Counted from the first letter of the stretch, positions 15,533 to 24,035 are shown. The stretch: 35,310 nucleotides of DNA from DAOUMU01 sp034409055 (GCA_034409055.1 DAOUMU010000057.1:1-35310), one strand, 5' to 3'. The notes: generated from the letters alone by a model not told the origin. Made by a program: numbers and translations.

Positions 15533-17050
15533 ATGGACCCTACTGCGCTTCCCCTCGGCCTCTGGTTCAGTGCTGCCTTGGCTGCGTTACCAATTGTAGT
15601 AGTTTTTGTGTTGCTAGGCCCGCTACGAGTATCCAGTCACATCGCCGCCTCTGTGGGTGCTTTCCTGGCGGCTGTCCTGGCGGTCATAGTATGGCGCTTT
15701 CCGCTTACCACCACTCTGATTGCCGGCATCTACGGTGTGGCCATCGCCCTCTTTCCGATCATATATATTATTGCTACCTCGCTGTTGTTGTATAACCTCA
15801 CCGTGGTGTCAGGTTGGGCCGAGAAACTGCGCGCCACCCTGGAACAGACAATTCCGGATCGTTATCTTTTACTGTTGCTGATAGGGTTTGGCTTTGCCGC
15901 CTTCCTGGACAGCACGGCTGGATTTTTGACCCCTGTGACCGTGGCTACTGCGGTTTTAGTGGGGCTGGGCGTGCCAGCGTTTGAGGCCGGGGCCTATACC
16001 CTGGTTGCTTCCTCTCTGCCCCCAATTTTTGGAGCTATGGGCATTCCGGTCGTTGTTTTAGCTGAGGTAACTGGCTTACGCTTGATCTCCCTGGCTCACC
16101 ATCAGGCAGTGATCGCCGGCCTTCTTTTTTTGGGTTTCCCTATGTGGCTTACCTTTACTTTTGGCGGCCGATCTGCCTTGCGACGTTTGTGGCTGCATAC
16201 GGTAGCGGCTGGTCTGGCCTATGGCCTTGTGGTTTGGTGGGTAGCCACCCGCATCAGCTTCTATCCGGCCGGTTTAGCGGCTTCGGTTGCGGCCCTCCTG
16301 GCCACGGTCCTGGTAACGTATTTGACTAAAAACGGGCTTGATAAGAGTAACCGTCCACCGTTGAAGGCTATGCTTAAGCCCTGGTGGCCCTACCTGCTGT
16401 TAATGGTTATTGTTACGGTCTGGTCCCTGCCGGCGGTCAGCCAGTGGCTTAATCAATTTACACTCTTCATCCCCGTGTCAATTCTAGCGGAGTCACTTCA
16501 GTGGCGTTTTAACCTGATCGCCTCGGCTGGTACGGCTATCCTGGTGACGACATTGATCTTTGGTTGGGTAGTTGGTCTCTCAGCGGGGCAATGGTCTCAG
16601 GCCATTCGGATGACAGGACGACAAATTCATTATCCGGTCATCAATATGATGGTGATGCTGGCACTGGCTCAAATTATGAACTTCAGCGGCATGACGTTGG
16701 CGGTTGGGACAGCCGTGGCTAATACCGGGCCGGCCTTCCCGTTGATAAGCCCTTTTCTTTCCTGGCTTGGGGCTGCCATTGCCGGCAGCAACACAGCTTC
16801 TAATGCTATACTGGGACAATTGCAGGCGACCACAGCAGTACAATTGGGGCTTTCACCCTTGAAAGTGGTTGCTTTGGCTGGAGCTGCGGCCCCGCTGGGA
16901 AAGATGGTCGCTCCCCAAGTGCTTTCGGCCGCGGCTGGGGCTGGCGGCATCACCGGGGCAGAGAGCCGGTTGCTGCGCGTCGGTTTGTTTCACAGCCTCA
17001 TCTGGACCACCCTCATTGCCGTATTAGGCTATTTCTGGGTTACGGGGTAA
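15533..17050 (+). CDS. LctP-family (lactate permease) transporter
   Basis: A 505-residue integral membrane protein with about 12-13 hydrophobic segments and the family landmarks GFGFAAFLDSTAGFLTPVTVATAVLVGLG, PPIFGAMGIPV, QIMNFSGMT and SWLGAAIAGSNTASNAILGQLQ. The family imports lactate, glycolate and similar 2-hydroxyacids with protons. It closes the cluster, 68 bases after the aldolase, and is followed by a terminator. This suggests that a small hydroxy- or keto-acid is the imported substrate. The start codon lacks a clear ribosome binding site. Confidence 0.88.
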   Translation: MDPTALPLGLWFSAALAALPIVVVFVLLGPLRVSSHIAASVGAFLAAVLAVIVWRFPLTTTLIAGIYGVAIALFPIIYIIATSLLLYNLTVVSGWAEKLRATLEQTIPDRYLLLLLIGFGFAAFLDSTAGFLTPVTVATAVLVGLGVPAFEAGAYTLVASSLPPIFGAMGIPVVVLAEVTGLRLISLAHHQAVIAGLLFLGFPMWLTFTFGGRSALRRLWLHTVAAGLAYGLVVWWVATRISFYPAGLAASVAALLATVLVTYLTKNGLDKSNRPPLKAMLKPWWPYLLLMVIVTVWSLPAVSQWLNQFTLFIPVSILAESLQWRFNLIASAGTAILVTTLIFGWVVGLSAGQWSQAIRMTGRQIHYPVINMMVMLALAQIMNFSGMTLAVGTAVANTGPAFPLISPFLSWLGAAIAGSNTASNAILGQLQATTAVQLGLSPLKVVALAGAAAPLGKMVAPQVLSAAAGAGGITGAESRLLRVGLFHSLIWTTLIAVLGYFWVTG

Positions 17051-17054
17051 CTAC

Positions 17055-17091
17055 TTGGCCAATGTCACATTAGCCAACTGTTCTGTTTTTT
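17055..17091 (+). terminator. Rho-independent terminator after the permease
   Basis: TTGGCCAATG (17055-17064) and CATTAGCCAA (17068-17077) form a 10-bp stem with one mismatch and a 3-base loop. Six T residues follow at 17086-17091. It ends the plus-strand cluster before the convergent ABC genes. Confidence 0.6.
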
Positions 17092-17144
17092 GGCAACGCT
17101 GCTAGATAAGTGTTAGCGATGTGCTGAGACTTACCAGATATGCA

Positions 17145-19562
17145 TCATTCGTAGGCCAACACTTCGCGTACACTCAGTCGGGAGGCGTTCCAGGCGGGGA
17201 GAATACTGGCCATCGCCGCCAGAACCAGGACGGCGGCCAGCCAGAGCAGCGCACCTTTGATAGAGAAAGTGTAACTCAGGGGAGCCTCCAGGAAGGCTAC
17301 GCCTACGGCATCGCTGAGGAGTTTGCTAATGGGCAGCGCCAACAGGGCGCCAATCAACCAACTCAGTAGACCAATGAAAAGGCCCTCGACCATAAAAATC
17401 TTGACCACCGCGCCATCCGAAGCGCCGACCGCTCGCATCACGCCGATTTCGCGGGTTCGTTCCAGCACGTTGATGCTCATAGTGCCCATCAAGCCCAACC
17501 CACCGACAATGGCAATCAGGACGGCCATAATCGACAGAAAGACGACGATGATGTTGAACTGATATTCAATGTTTTCTCGAATGGAGGCCGTCGTTTCGGT
17601 GCCGGTCACCCGCAGGCCACGGCTGTCGAAATGATCTTTGAGCCTTTTGGCCAGGTCTGTTTGAAAGGCCGGATCATCCTTGGAGACGTCCGCTGGCGGT
17701 TGAGCCACAATCTGCACGTCGCCAGCGCGCCCGATGTAACGAATCACCCGGGCCAAGTAGGGTTGGTTGGCGTAGGCAATACGGCCGGTCATCACGCTCT
17801 GAACCAGGCCGACCACGCGCCACGACTGCTCACGCCCCTCAATTTTGAGCACAACGTCATCGCCTATTTTAATGTCTGGCTCTTCTTCAATCACTTTGGT
17901 ATTGAGGACAAGCGCATTCTTGTCGTCGGGGAGCAGCCAACGTCCTTCAAGGAGGTTGGGATGAATCAAATTCGTCTCAGCCGGAATGCCCAGGACGTAG
18001 ATGTTGGGGCCCTCGTGCCCATCGGGACGTTGGCGACGAGCCGTGTTGCCACTCCAGCATTCGGCGTGGGCCACACCGGGGATGCTCATAGCCACTCGCT
18101 CGATTTGGGGAATGCGGTGGTGACGAGCGAAGTCAACCTCAATTTCGTAGTTCCAATAAGTCAGGGCATCGTCGAGGGTGGCCAGGAGGGAGGCGTGGAC
18201 GCTTAAGACGGCAATGAAGATGGCCCCGCCGAGGATCAGGGTAAACAGGGTCAGCGCCAGCCGCCCCTTGCGACGAAAAGTGTTGCGCAAGGAGATACGC
18301 ATGGGGCGAGACAGGACCAAAAAGAGACTGGTCACGTCTTCAACGAGTCGGTCTATCAAGCTACGGCCAAAAAGGCCCTTGCCCAGACCATAGGAGTTGA
18401 TCGCCTCGTGGGCCGTGATGCGAGCTCCGGCGAAAACAGGATAAAGTGCGGCCAGCAGGGGTACAATCAGGCCCACCGCCACCTCCAGAGCAATCGCCCG
18501 GGCAGGGATGCGAAAGCCGCTCAGATCGAAGTTAATCAGGTCGGCCAGGTAACTGGTCATAGCATGGGCCGCCAGCGCCCCTAACGGTACGGCCACCACC
18601 AGCGACAGCAAGCCAAAGACGAGCACCGCGCCCAGATACATCTGTATAATCTGGCCGGTGCGAGCACCAACGGTCTTCATAATGCCAATCTGGCGGATTT
18701 GCTGGGTCATCAGGGCGGCGATGGTGTTGACTACCAGAAAGCCACTCAAAAACAGAGACAGGGTGCCCAGCACACCCAAGATGATTAACAAAGGTTGGAC
18801 TGCTTCATCGGCCGGGTGTTTACCCGGTTCTGGAATCCAGGTCCAATACACGGTGCGGCCACTTTTTTCGATTTTGTCTTCTACCTGGTCGGCCATGGCC
18901 CGGATGTGGTCTTTATCGGTTGGGTTTTCAGCCACCAGGATTTGCAACTCGTCATAGAAGCGCGGGTAGCCAAGCCACTCCAGGGTGTCGAAACTGATGT
19001 AACCATAAACCTCACCTACAAATTGGGCGGGGGGATTATTCATATCGTGCACCAGGCCGGCAATCTGCAACTGGCGCATCTTGCCGTCTCTGGTCTCGAT
19101 CTCGATCATGTCGCCCACGTTGGCCTTAGCCAGGGGCAGTGACTGCCGCTCGATGAGGATACCTTTTTTGGGGGGCGGCCAGGCACCACTGATCGGCCTG
19201 ATTTTATTGAGCCGCATATCATCATAATCACCGATGACGTCAATTGACAGCTCGCGCCACTCATCCGGTCCCACTTTCAAGCGCACCCCCAACTCATCAA
19301 GGCGACCCTCTGCGTCACGGATGCCGTCCATGCGGCGCACCGTCTGGACCAACTCGTCGTCGAAGCGGTCGGGATAGAGAAAAGCGCTGGCCGGGTTGGT
19401 GGCCTGGTAACTTGAGGTCATGTCCTCGTTGAGCATAATCTGGGTGCCGACAATCATACCCACGGCAAAAACGCCGACCGCAATGGATAGCACCACCAGC
19501 ACGGTGCGAACCTTGTGGTGGCTCAGGTCACGTACTATTTTGCGCCAACGCGGCTTAAGCAT
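17145..19562 (-). CDS. ABC transporter permease, tandem FtsX/MacB-PCD type
   Basis: An 805-residue permease. The first membrane segment (about 17-38, VRTVLVVLSIAVGVFAVGMI) is followed by a large extracytoplasmic MacB-type domain, an FtsX-like membrane core (about 260-400), then a second copy of the layout (membrane segment about 432-455, extracytoplasmic part, core about 690-800). The LERTREIGVMRAVGAS segment near residue 710 is the usual coupling helix. Its start overlaps the ATPase gene by 8 bases. Such pairs export lipids, peptides or lipoproteins, or act as mechanotransmission complexes. The substrate cannot be told from sequence. Confidence 0.92.
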   Translation of the reverse strand: MLKPRWRKIVRDLSHHKVRTVLVVLSIAVGVFAVGMIVGTQIMLNEDMTSSYQATNPASAFLYPDRFDDELVQTVRRMDGIRDAEGRLDELGVRLKVGPDEWRELSIDVIGDYDDMRLNKIRPISGAWPPPKKGILIERQSLPLAKANVGDMIEIETRDGKMRQLQIAGLVHDMNNPPAQFVGEVYGYISFDTLEWLGYPRFYDELQILVAENPTDKDHIRAMADQVEDKIEKSGRTVYWTWIPEPGKHPADEAVQPLLIILGVLGTLSLFLSGFLVVNTIAALMTQQIRQIGIMKTVGARTGQIIQMYLGAVLVFGLLSLVVAVPLGALAAHAMTSYLADLINFDLSGFRIPARAIALEVAVGLIVPLLAALYPVFAGARITAHEAINSYGLGKGLFGRSLIDRLVEDVTSLFLVLSRPMRISLRNTFRRKGRLALTLFTLILGGAIFIAVLSVHASLLATLDDALTYWNYEIEVDFARHHRIPQIERVAMSIPGVAHAECWSGNTARRQRPDGHEGPNIYVLGIPAETNLIHPNLLEGRWLLPDDKNALVLNTKVIEEEPDIKIGDDVVLKIEGREQSWRVVGLVQSVMTGRIAYANQPYLARVIRYIGRAGDVQIVAQPPADVSKDDPAFQTDLAKRLKDHFDSRGLRVTGTETTASIRENIEYQFNIIVVFLSIMAVLIAIVGGLGLMGTMSINVLERTREIGVMRAVGASDGAVVKIFMVEGLFIGLLSWLIGALLALPISKLLSDAVGVAFLEAPLSYTFSIKGALLWLAAVLVLAAMASILPAWNASRLSVREVLAYE

Positions 19563-20370
19563 TGCCTACCTCCTGCGGTGGCCGGGAGGCTGGCTGGCCA
19601 TTCTTACTCCGCACTCGTTCATCCACAATCTGACCATCGGCCAGAGTGATGATCCGGCTGACCCGTTGGGCCAGGTCGCGGTCGTGAGTCACCATCAAAA
19701 TGGTCTTGCCCTGGTCTACTAACGCTTCGAAAAGCTGAAAAACGTCCTCGGCTGTTTTTGAGTCCAGGTTGCCGGTGGGCTCGTCGGCAGCAATGATGGG
19801 GGGATCATTGGCCAGGGCGCGAGCAATAGCGGCCCGTTGTTGTTCTCCACCCGAAATAGCGGATGGTAACTTGTGGGCATGGTTGGCGAGGCCCACCTGG
19901 GCCAACAGATGCACGGCGCGTTCCTGGCGCTCCCGCATGGCGTACATATTACAGAAATCCATCGGCAGCATCACGTTCTCGGCCACCGTCAGTGTTGGCA
20001 ACAGTTGAAAGAACTGGAAGACAACCCCGATATAATGGCCCCGCCACACGGCCGTACGCCCTTCGTTGAGGGTATGCACGGCTGTGCCGCCGACCATCAC
20101 TTCTCCAGAGGTCGGCTTGTCAATACCGGTGATCATGTTGATAAGGGTGGATTTACCGCTGCCCGACTTACCGACCACCGCCACAAACTCGCCTCTATTG
20201 ACCTGCAGATCAAGGCTATCAAGCGCGGTAAAGGTCCCGGCTTCCGTCTGATACGTTTTCACTACCTGCCGTAAATCAATCAGGCAACCTGTCTTGGGGG
20301 TGCTATTACCGTTACGTCCATTTGAGGCATTGTTCCTGGATCCATTTCGTTTTAACCAGTGCTTCAGCAT
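19555..20370 (-). CDS. ABC transporter ATPase, MacB/LolD type
   Basis: A 271-residue ATPase with Walker A GKSGSGKST, Q-loop VFQFFQLLPTLTV, signature ISGGEQQRAAIARAL, Walker B IIAADEPTGNLDSKT and the H-loop VTHD. An N-terminal Arg/Asn-rich extension of about 30 residues precedes the standard domain. GGAGGGA precedes the ATG. It is the first gene of a two-gene operon with the FtsX-like permease. Confidence 0.94.
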   Translation of the reverse strand: MLKHWLKRNGSRNNASNGRNGNSTPKTGCLIDLRQVVKTYQTEAGTFTALDSLDLQVNRGEFVAVVGKSGSGKSTLINMITGIDKPTSGEVMVGGTAVHTLNEGRTAVWRGHYIGVVFQFFQLLPTLTVAENVMLPMDFCNMYAMRERQERAVHLLAQVGLANHAHKLPSAISGGEQQRAAIARALANDPPIIAADEPTGNLDSKTAEDVFQLFEALVDQGKTILMVTHDRDLAQRVSRIITLADGQIVDERVRSKNGQPASRPPQEVGNA

Positions 20371-20409
20371 AAGTTCCCTCCATAGCTTGTTATAGGAATT
20401 TTCTTATTT

Positions 20410-20467
20410 GTAGGGCAAGTTGCCAACTTGTCAACGGTGCTACAGGCAAGTTAGCAACTTGCCTTAC
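20410..20467. repeat. GGCAAGTT inverted repeat
   Basis: A 21-base arm at 20410-20430 (starting GTAGGGCAAGTTGCC) pairs with 20447-20467 (ending AACTTGCCTTAC) with two mismatches. It lies upstream of the ABC operon. A related, shorter palindrome is at 29488-29506. Confidence 0.75.
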
Positions 20468-20540
20468 ATAATTTGAAATTGAGGCTGGTGAGAGATTGAG
20501 GCGATTATGAAACACCTTTCCAATAACATTTATACGATTC

Positions 20541-20975
20541 TCAAGTAAAAAAGTTGCAACCTGTGCAATTGAGAGGCGAACAACCGTCCCGGAAGCTATA
20601 GTTTTTCAGAAGAGGATTCCTGGTGATGCGATATGGGCCAGTCTGGATTAATTTATTCACTTCCAGCCCAAACGCTCGTCGTAGCCCGAACCAAAACATA
20701 GTAATGAAGGCCAATGGCCCGACTGCTACGGCAATCCAACCTATGCTCTTGAGGAGAACTGAGCTGACACACGGATCGTGTGCCCAGGGCCAGTCAGAAG
20801 GATGGTAGATATATGGGAAGCACATATAGAGGAACCAGATCAGCAGCTCGAGAAAGCTGGAAAACGGCGTTAATCGACCTTGTCGCCGGTAGTCACGTCG
20901 AACGAAGATACGGAAGATAACAAAGACGCCGACAAAAAGGAGGAAAGCTGAGATCAAATAGACAAACAGTTGCAT
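20541..20975 (-). pseudogene. truncated ICMT/PEMT-like membrane methyltransferase
   Basis: The 144-residue reading frame has three or four hydrophobic segments followed by VNKLIQTGPYRITRNPL, the start of the SAM-binding motif of isoprenylcysteine-methyltransferase-like proteins (usually GPYRxVRHPxYxG). After RNPL the sequence departs from the family and ends about 21 residues later in an unrelated Cys-rich tail. The rest of the catalytic domain is absent from the following 130 bases, so this is probably a broken gene. It lies 14 bases downstream of the aldo/keto-reductase-fold gene. Confidence 0.6.
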
Positions 20976-20989
20976 CGTAGAACATCTGG

Positions 20990-21805
20990 TTAAAAGATAG
21001 ACCTCTTCTTGGTATGATGCACGGCATCGCCGAATTTCCGCATGAACTCCATTTCTTCCTCATCCAGAGGTCCCTGGCGCAGGGAGGCAATGTTTTCTTC
21101 AAGCTGTTTCATATTGGAGGGAGCCATCAGGCAAACGTGGACCTTTGGATGTGAGAGGACAAAGCGGTAACACATGCCGGCATCAGGAATGGGACCATCT
21201 TTTGGCCAACTGCGCGGTCTTCTCAGCAAATACCCCCAACGAGTAGCGGTATAACTGATCACGCCGGGGTTGTGTTCATCTAAATAGGGAAAGATTTCTT
21301 GCTCGGCGCCACGATGGGCGGCGTTATAGCGGATCATCAGCACATCCACCGCTCCTTCGGCTGCCAGTTTGCCCGCAAATTTTCGGTTGTGAGTGGACAA
21401 ACCTACGGCGCGAACCTTGCCTTCTGCCTTGAATTGGTACAACTCTTCTCTGACCTTTTCGGGAAATTCCTTTTCTCTCAGCACCCCCAGAAACAAAAAG
21501 AGATCAATATAGTCAGTGCCCAATTGGCGGAGCCTTTTTTCCAAAGTGCGACGCAGATTGAAATACCCAAAAATAAAGTTATAAGCGCCGGTAGCCACGA
21601 CATATCTTTCCCTGTTGCTTTTTAAAACATCCCGCATCACGCTCATCATCTGGGTGTCAATACCAAAACCAAAGAAGTAGTTGATGCCTTCATCCAGGGC
21701 TTTGTAGATGGCCTTTTTTCCCGGACGATAGGTGGCTGCCAGACCAAGACGATGAACCGCCAGGCCGGTGTTGCCCAGGGTCGTATGGGTAAAATCCTGA
21801 TTCAT
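20990..21805 (-). CDS. aldo/keto reductase-fold protein lacking the catalytic tetrad
   Basis: A 271-residue protein with clear AKR-family barrel segments: LGNTGLAVHRLGLA, AIYKALDEGINYF, LEKRLRQLGTDYIDLFLFLG, GKVRAVGLSTHNRK, and a C-terminal LSHPKVHVCLMAPSN. The catalytic tetrad is not where expected. GINfFDTAxxYG reads GINYFFGFGID (Asp and Tyr lost), the Lys of the TK strand reads TG in VVATGAY, and the His of DLyxxH reads DLFLFLG. It may bind ligand or nucleotide without reducing carbonyls. A ribosome binding site (GGAGGAAAAAA) precedes the ATG. The gene lies downstream of the TetR gene on the same strand. Confidence 0.8.
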   Translation of the reverse strand: MNQDFTHTTLGNTGLAVHRLGLAATYRPGKKAIYKALDEGINYFFGFGIDTQMMSVMRDVLKSNRERYVVATGAYNFIFGYFNLRRTLEKRLRQLGTDYIDLFLFLGVLREKEFPEKVREELYQFKAEGKVRAVGLSTHNRKFAGKLAAEGAVDVLMIRYNAAHRGAEQEIFPYLDEHNPGVISYTATRWGYLLRRPRSWPKDGPIPDAGMCYRFVLSHPKVHVCLMAPSNMKQLEENIASLRQGPLDEEEMEFMRKFGDAVHHTKKRSIF

Positions 21806-21876
21806 TTTTTTCCTCCTTCATATCAGAGATTTTCTTGCTCAACGTGCAGAAATTTTGTAGTCAAGGCACTTATAGG

Positions 21877-22581
21877 CTACTCGCTGCCTATTCCGTGTAG
21901 AATGAGGGCGAGAAGTGCCTCTAAGGTCCGTTCAGGTGGCATGTTCTCGTCTGCCACCTGAAAATAAGTGTTAAGGTAGGGCAGCAGTTGGCTATCTCCA
22001 ACGGCGACCATCAAAGCGTGGATGATGCGCGTGGTCATCTCCAGGTCCACCTCGGCCCGAATTTCACCTCGTTCAGCGGCCTGGGCCAGAATATCGTGGA
22101 CCATCTCTCGCAGCTTGGTGGCAATCGGGCGCACGAGTGGTTCGGCCAGGTCAGGGTCACCGTGGTAAGCGGCCCGGGCAAACAATCTTAACATACCGGC
22201 ATAGGCCTGGCTCCACTCGACCCCTCCAACCAGGTAGGCCGTCAGCGCCTCGGGCAACGGCAGGGCCGATAGATAGGGACGGAACTCATCAAAAGCGTCG
22301 CTCACAAAACGTACGCACAGTTCGACAGCAAAAACTAACATCCCCTCCCGGTTGGGAAAGTAAGTATAAAGCGAGCCGACTGAAATCCCTGCCCGCTCGG
22401 CAACCTGCTTGATATTGAGCGAGGTGGGACCTTTTTCGACTGCTTCGTCCAGAATGGCCGTCAGGATCGCCTGTTGGCGCTCTGGATCGAGACGCCGGAA
22501 GGTACGGGTCACCAGGCCCTCCTGTTCAAGTTGGAGGATGTGGGTGTGAATCTGTGTCCAATCAGATAGCTTCATTATCAT
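21877..22581 (-). CDS. TetR/AcrR-family transcriptional regulator
   Basis: A 234-residue regulator with the TetR helix-turn-helix at about 57-84 (IKQVAERAGISVGSLYTYFPNREGML) and an all-helical ligand domain. The N-terminus has an extra 30 residues before the HTH, and in-frame ATGs at 22581 and 22575 are equally possible starts. It probably represses itself and the downstream aldo/keto-reductase-like and methyltransferase-like genes, 71 bases further along the same strand. Confidence 0.9.
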   Translation of the reverse strand: MIMKLSDWTQIHTHILQLEQEGLVTRTFRRLDPERQQAILTAILDEAVEKGPTSLNIKQVAERAGISVGSLYTYFPNREGMLVFAVELCVRFVSDAFDEFRPYLSALPLPEALTAYLVGGVEWSQAYAGMLRLFARAAYHGDPDLAEPLVRPIATKLREMVHDILAQAAERGEIRAEVDLEMTTRIIHALMVAVGDSQLLPYLNTYFQVADENMPPERTLEALLALILHGIGSE

Positions 22582-22619
22582 TGAACCTATAGTTCATATT
22601 ATATGAAATATTTATTCAT
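22582..22619. promoter_or_regulatory. candidate TetR operator (two inverted repeats)
   Basis: TGAAC-N5-GTTCA at 22582-22596 directly abuts the TetR start, and ATGAA-N7-TTCAT lies at 22603-22619. Both are inverted repeats in an AT-rich promoter region. The link to the adjacent regulator is inferred. Confidence 0.4.
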
Positions 22620-22698
22620 TGTCAAATGGCAATTTGGTTGAGAGCAACGACAAGCCCTAAAATGTGGCCTTGTTTAAGTTGTTGTCCAATCACTAAGA

Positions 22699-22714
22699 GT
22701 TGTTGTACAATAAC
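22699..22714. promoter_or_regulatory. palindrome upstream of the Crp/Fnr gene
   Basis: GTTGTTGTACAATAAC is a 16-base palindrome with one mismatched pair, 48 bases before the ATG. It may be an autoregulatory site. Confidence 0.35.
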
Positions 22715-22762
22715 GAGAAGATATAAGCCGGGTTACTCTATTGCGTTGAAAAGAGTTAGCCG

Positions 22763-23506
22763 ATGATTACCTACGCAATGTTGAAGAAAAACAGGCAATC
22801 TATCGAGCCGAGCCAATTTATTGCCCAAACACCACCCTTTCAGGGTTTGGCTCCGCCTGAACTGCACGCGGTCAGCCAGGCCGCTCATCTTCGCCATGTT
22901 GAACGTCACACCTTTTTCTTTCATCAGGGTGATCCGGCCACGACCTTTTACATTCTCGTTGAGGGCCAGGTCAGATTGACCGAGGTAACTCCTGAAGGCC
23001 ACCAGGTGCTTGTGCGTTTTATCAGCCCCGGTGAAGCCATCGGCATCATTGCGGTGCTAGAAAATACCGTTTATCCCTTGGCGGCTCAGGCGGTGGAGGA
23101 TTGCCTGTCTCTGGCCTGGGATAGTACCACCTTAGAGCGGCTGATGGAACGCTTTCCCCGGATTGCCATTAACGGTTTACGGTTGGTCTCACAGCGCTGG
23201 CACGAACTGGAGGAGCGCTACCTGGAGCTGGCTACGGAGCGAGTCGAGCGGCGCGTAGCCCAAGCCCTGTTGCGCCTGGTCCGGCAGGTGGGGCGGAAGG
23301 TGGAAGGGGGCATCTTGATCGACCTGCAACTGACCCGTCAGGACCTGGCTGAAATGACCGGTACGACCCTCTATACCGTCAGCCGGATTCTCAGCCGCTG
23401 GGAGCGGGAAAACCTGGTCGAAACCGGGCGAGAACGGGTCCTCATTCGCTATCCGCACGGCCTGACCCGCATTGCTGAAGATCTGCCTCCAGAAGATCTC
23501 CAGTAG
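22763..23506 (+). CDS. Crp/Fnr-family transcriptional regulator
   Basis: A 247-residue regulator. Residues about 22-135 are a cyclic-nucleotide-binding-type beta-roll (FFFHQGDPATTFYILVEGQVRLTEVTPEGH, ISPGEAIG). A dimerisation helix follows, then the HTH LTRQDLAEMTGTTLYTVSRILSRWE. The N-terminal cysteines of oxygen-sensing Fnr are absent, so it does not carry the usual [4Fe-4S] cluster; a Dnr-like or haem/redox sensor role is possible. The gene heads the metal-cofactor island and is separated from DUF1858 by a repeat block and a perfect palindrome that could be its operator. Confidence 0.93.
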   Translation: MITYAMLKKNRQSIEPSQFIAQTPPFQGLAPPELHAVSQAAHLRHVERHTFFFHQGDPATTFYILVEGQVRLTEVTPEGHQVLVRFISPGEAIGIIAVLENTVYPLAAQAVEDCLSLAWDSTTLERLMERFPRIAINGLRLVSQRWHELEERYLELATERVERRVAQALLRLVRQVGRKVEGGILIDLQLTRQDLAEMTGTTLYTVSRILSRWERENLVETGRERVLIRYPHGLTRIAEDLPPEDLQ

Positions 23507-23540
23507 AGCCTCAACTTTCGTATATATTCAGTAACCCCCC

Positions 23541-23660
23541 CTCTAATGAGCGGGGAGTCGAGGTCCTGGCCCGCTTTCCGGCGATGACCGAGGGCCCCGC
23601 CTCTAATGAGCGTGGAGTCGAGGCTTCAGCCGGTCTTGGCCTCGACTCCCCGGCTAATTC
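23541..23660. repeat. GGAGTCGAGG repeat block
   Basis: CTCTAATGAGCG, one variable base, then GGAGTCGAGG occurs at 23541-23562 and again exactly 60 bases later at 23601-23622. An inverted partner (CCTCGACTCCCCGGC) follows from 23640, so the second unit forms a hairpin. The core with the GCTTCAGCCGGT extension is also found at 29541-29563 and 33369-33429. Confidence 0.75.
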
Positions 23661-23749
23661 ACTGAACTTTTGCCAACTTCCAACAGTCTTTCCCACCTCT
23701 CAAGTCAATTACTGAGCGCTTAGTGAAATAGACAAATATCACTTCCTGT

Positions 23750-23771
23750 CTCTTTGCGCTAGCGCAAAGAG
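23750..23771. promoter_or_regulatory. 22-base perfect palindrome, candidate operator
   Basis: CTCTTTGCGCT and AGCGCAAAGAG are exact reverse complements with no spacer, centred 56 bases before the DUF1858 start. Its TTGCG-type half sites are compatible with a Crp/Fnr-family dimer, and such a regulator is encoded just upstream. Confidence 0.55.
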
Positions 23772-23816
23772 GCGCAGCCCATTTGGGAGCATACTTGAAG
23801 GTAGAAGGAGTTGCCT

Positions 23817-24035
23817 ATGGAGCAGCCACAGCTTGAGCCCGGTCTGACCGTGGCCGAGGTACTGGCTCGCTGGCCCCAAACCATTTCGGTTTTTATGCAT
23901 CACCGCATGGCCTGCGTTGGCTGTGCCATCGCCCCCTTCGAAACTCTGGCCGAGGTGGCGGCGGTCTACGACCTGGATCCGAGTTGTTTTCTAAGTGAGT
24001 TGGAACAGATCATTGACCAGAAATTAAGTAAATGA
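23817..24035 (+). CDS. DUF1858-domain protein
   Basis: A 72-residue protein with the family layout: a helix, FMHHRMACVGCAIAPFETLAEVA, then an acidic helix. The CxxC pair (MACVGCA) is the redox-disulfide motif of this domain, which is common in anaerobes and often associated with hybrid-cluster proteins or Fe-S metabolism. The ATG at 23817 has AAGGAG 6 bases upstream. It starts the island of small metal-related genes and probably responds to the palindrome upstream. Confidence 0.9.
   Translation: MEQPQLEPGLTVAEVLARWPQTISVFMHHRMACVGCAIAPFETLAEVAAVYDLDPSCFLSELEQIIDQKLSK

Larger units (their letters stand above)
23507..23816. other. intergenic region with repeats and a palindrome
   Basis: No gene is seen. 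It contains the GGAGTCGAG repeat block (23541-23660), then the 22-base perfect palindrome at 23750-23771 and the ribosome binding site AAGGAG of the next gene. Confidence 0.5.

Noticed and set aside
22763..23506. Oxygen-sensing Fnr with an Fe-S cluster
   Set aside because: The required cluster of N-terminal cysteines is absent; only the Crp/Fnr family is claimed.
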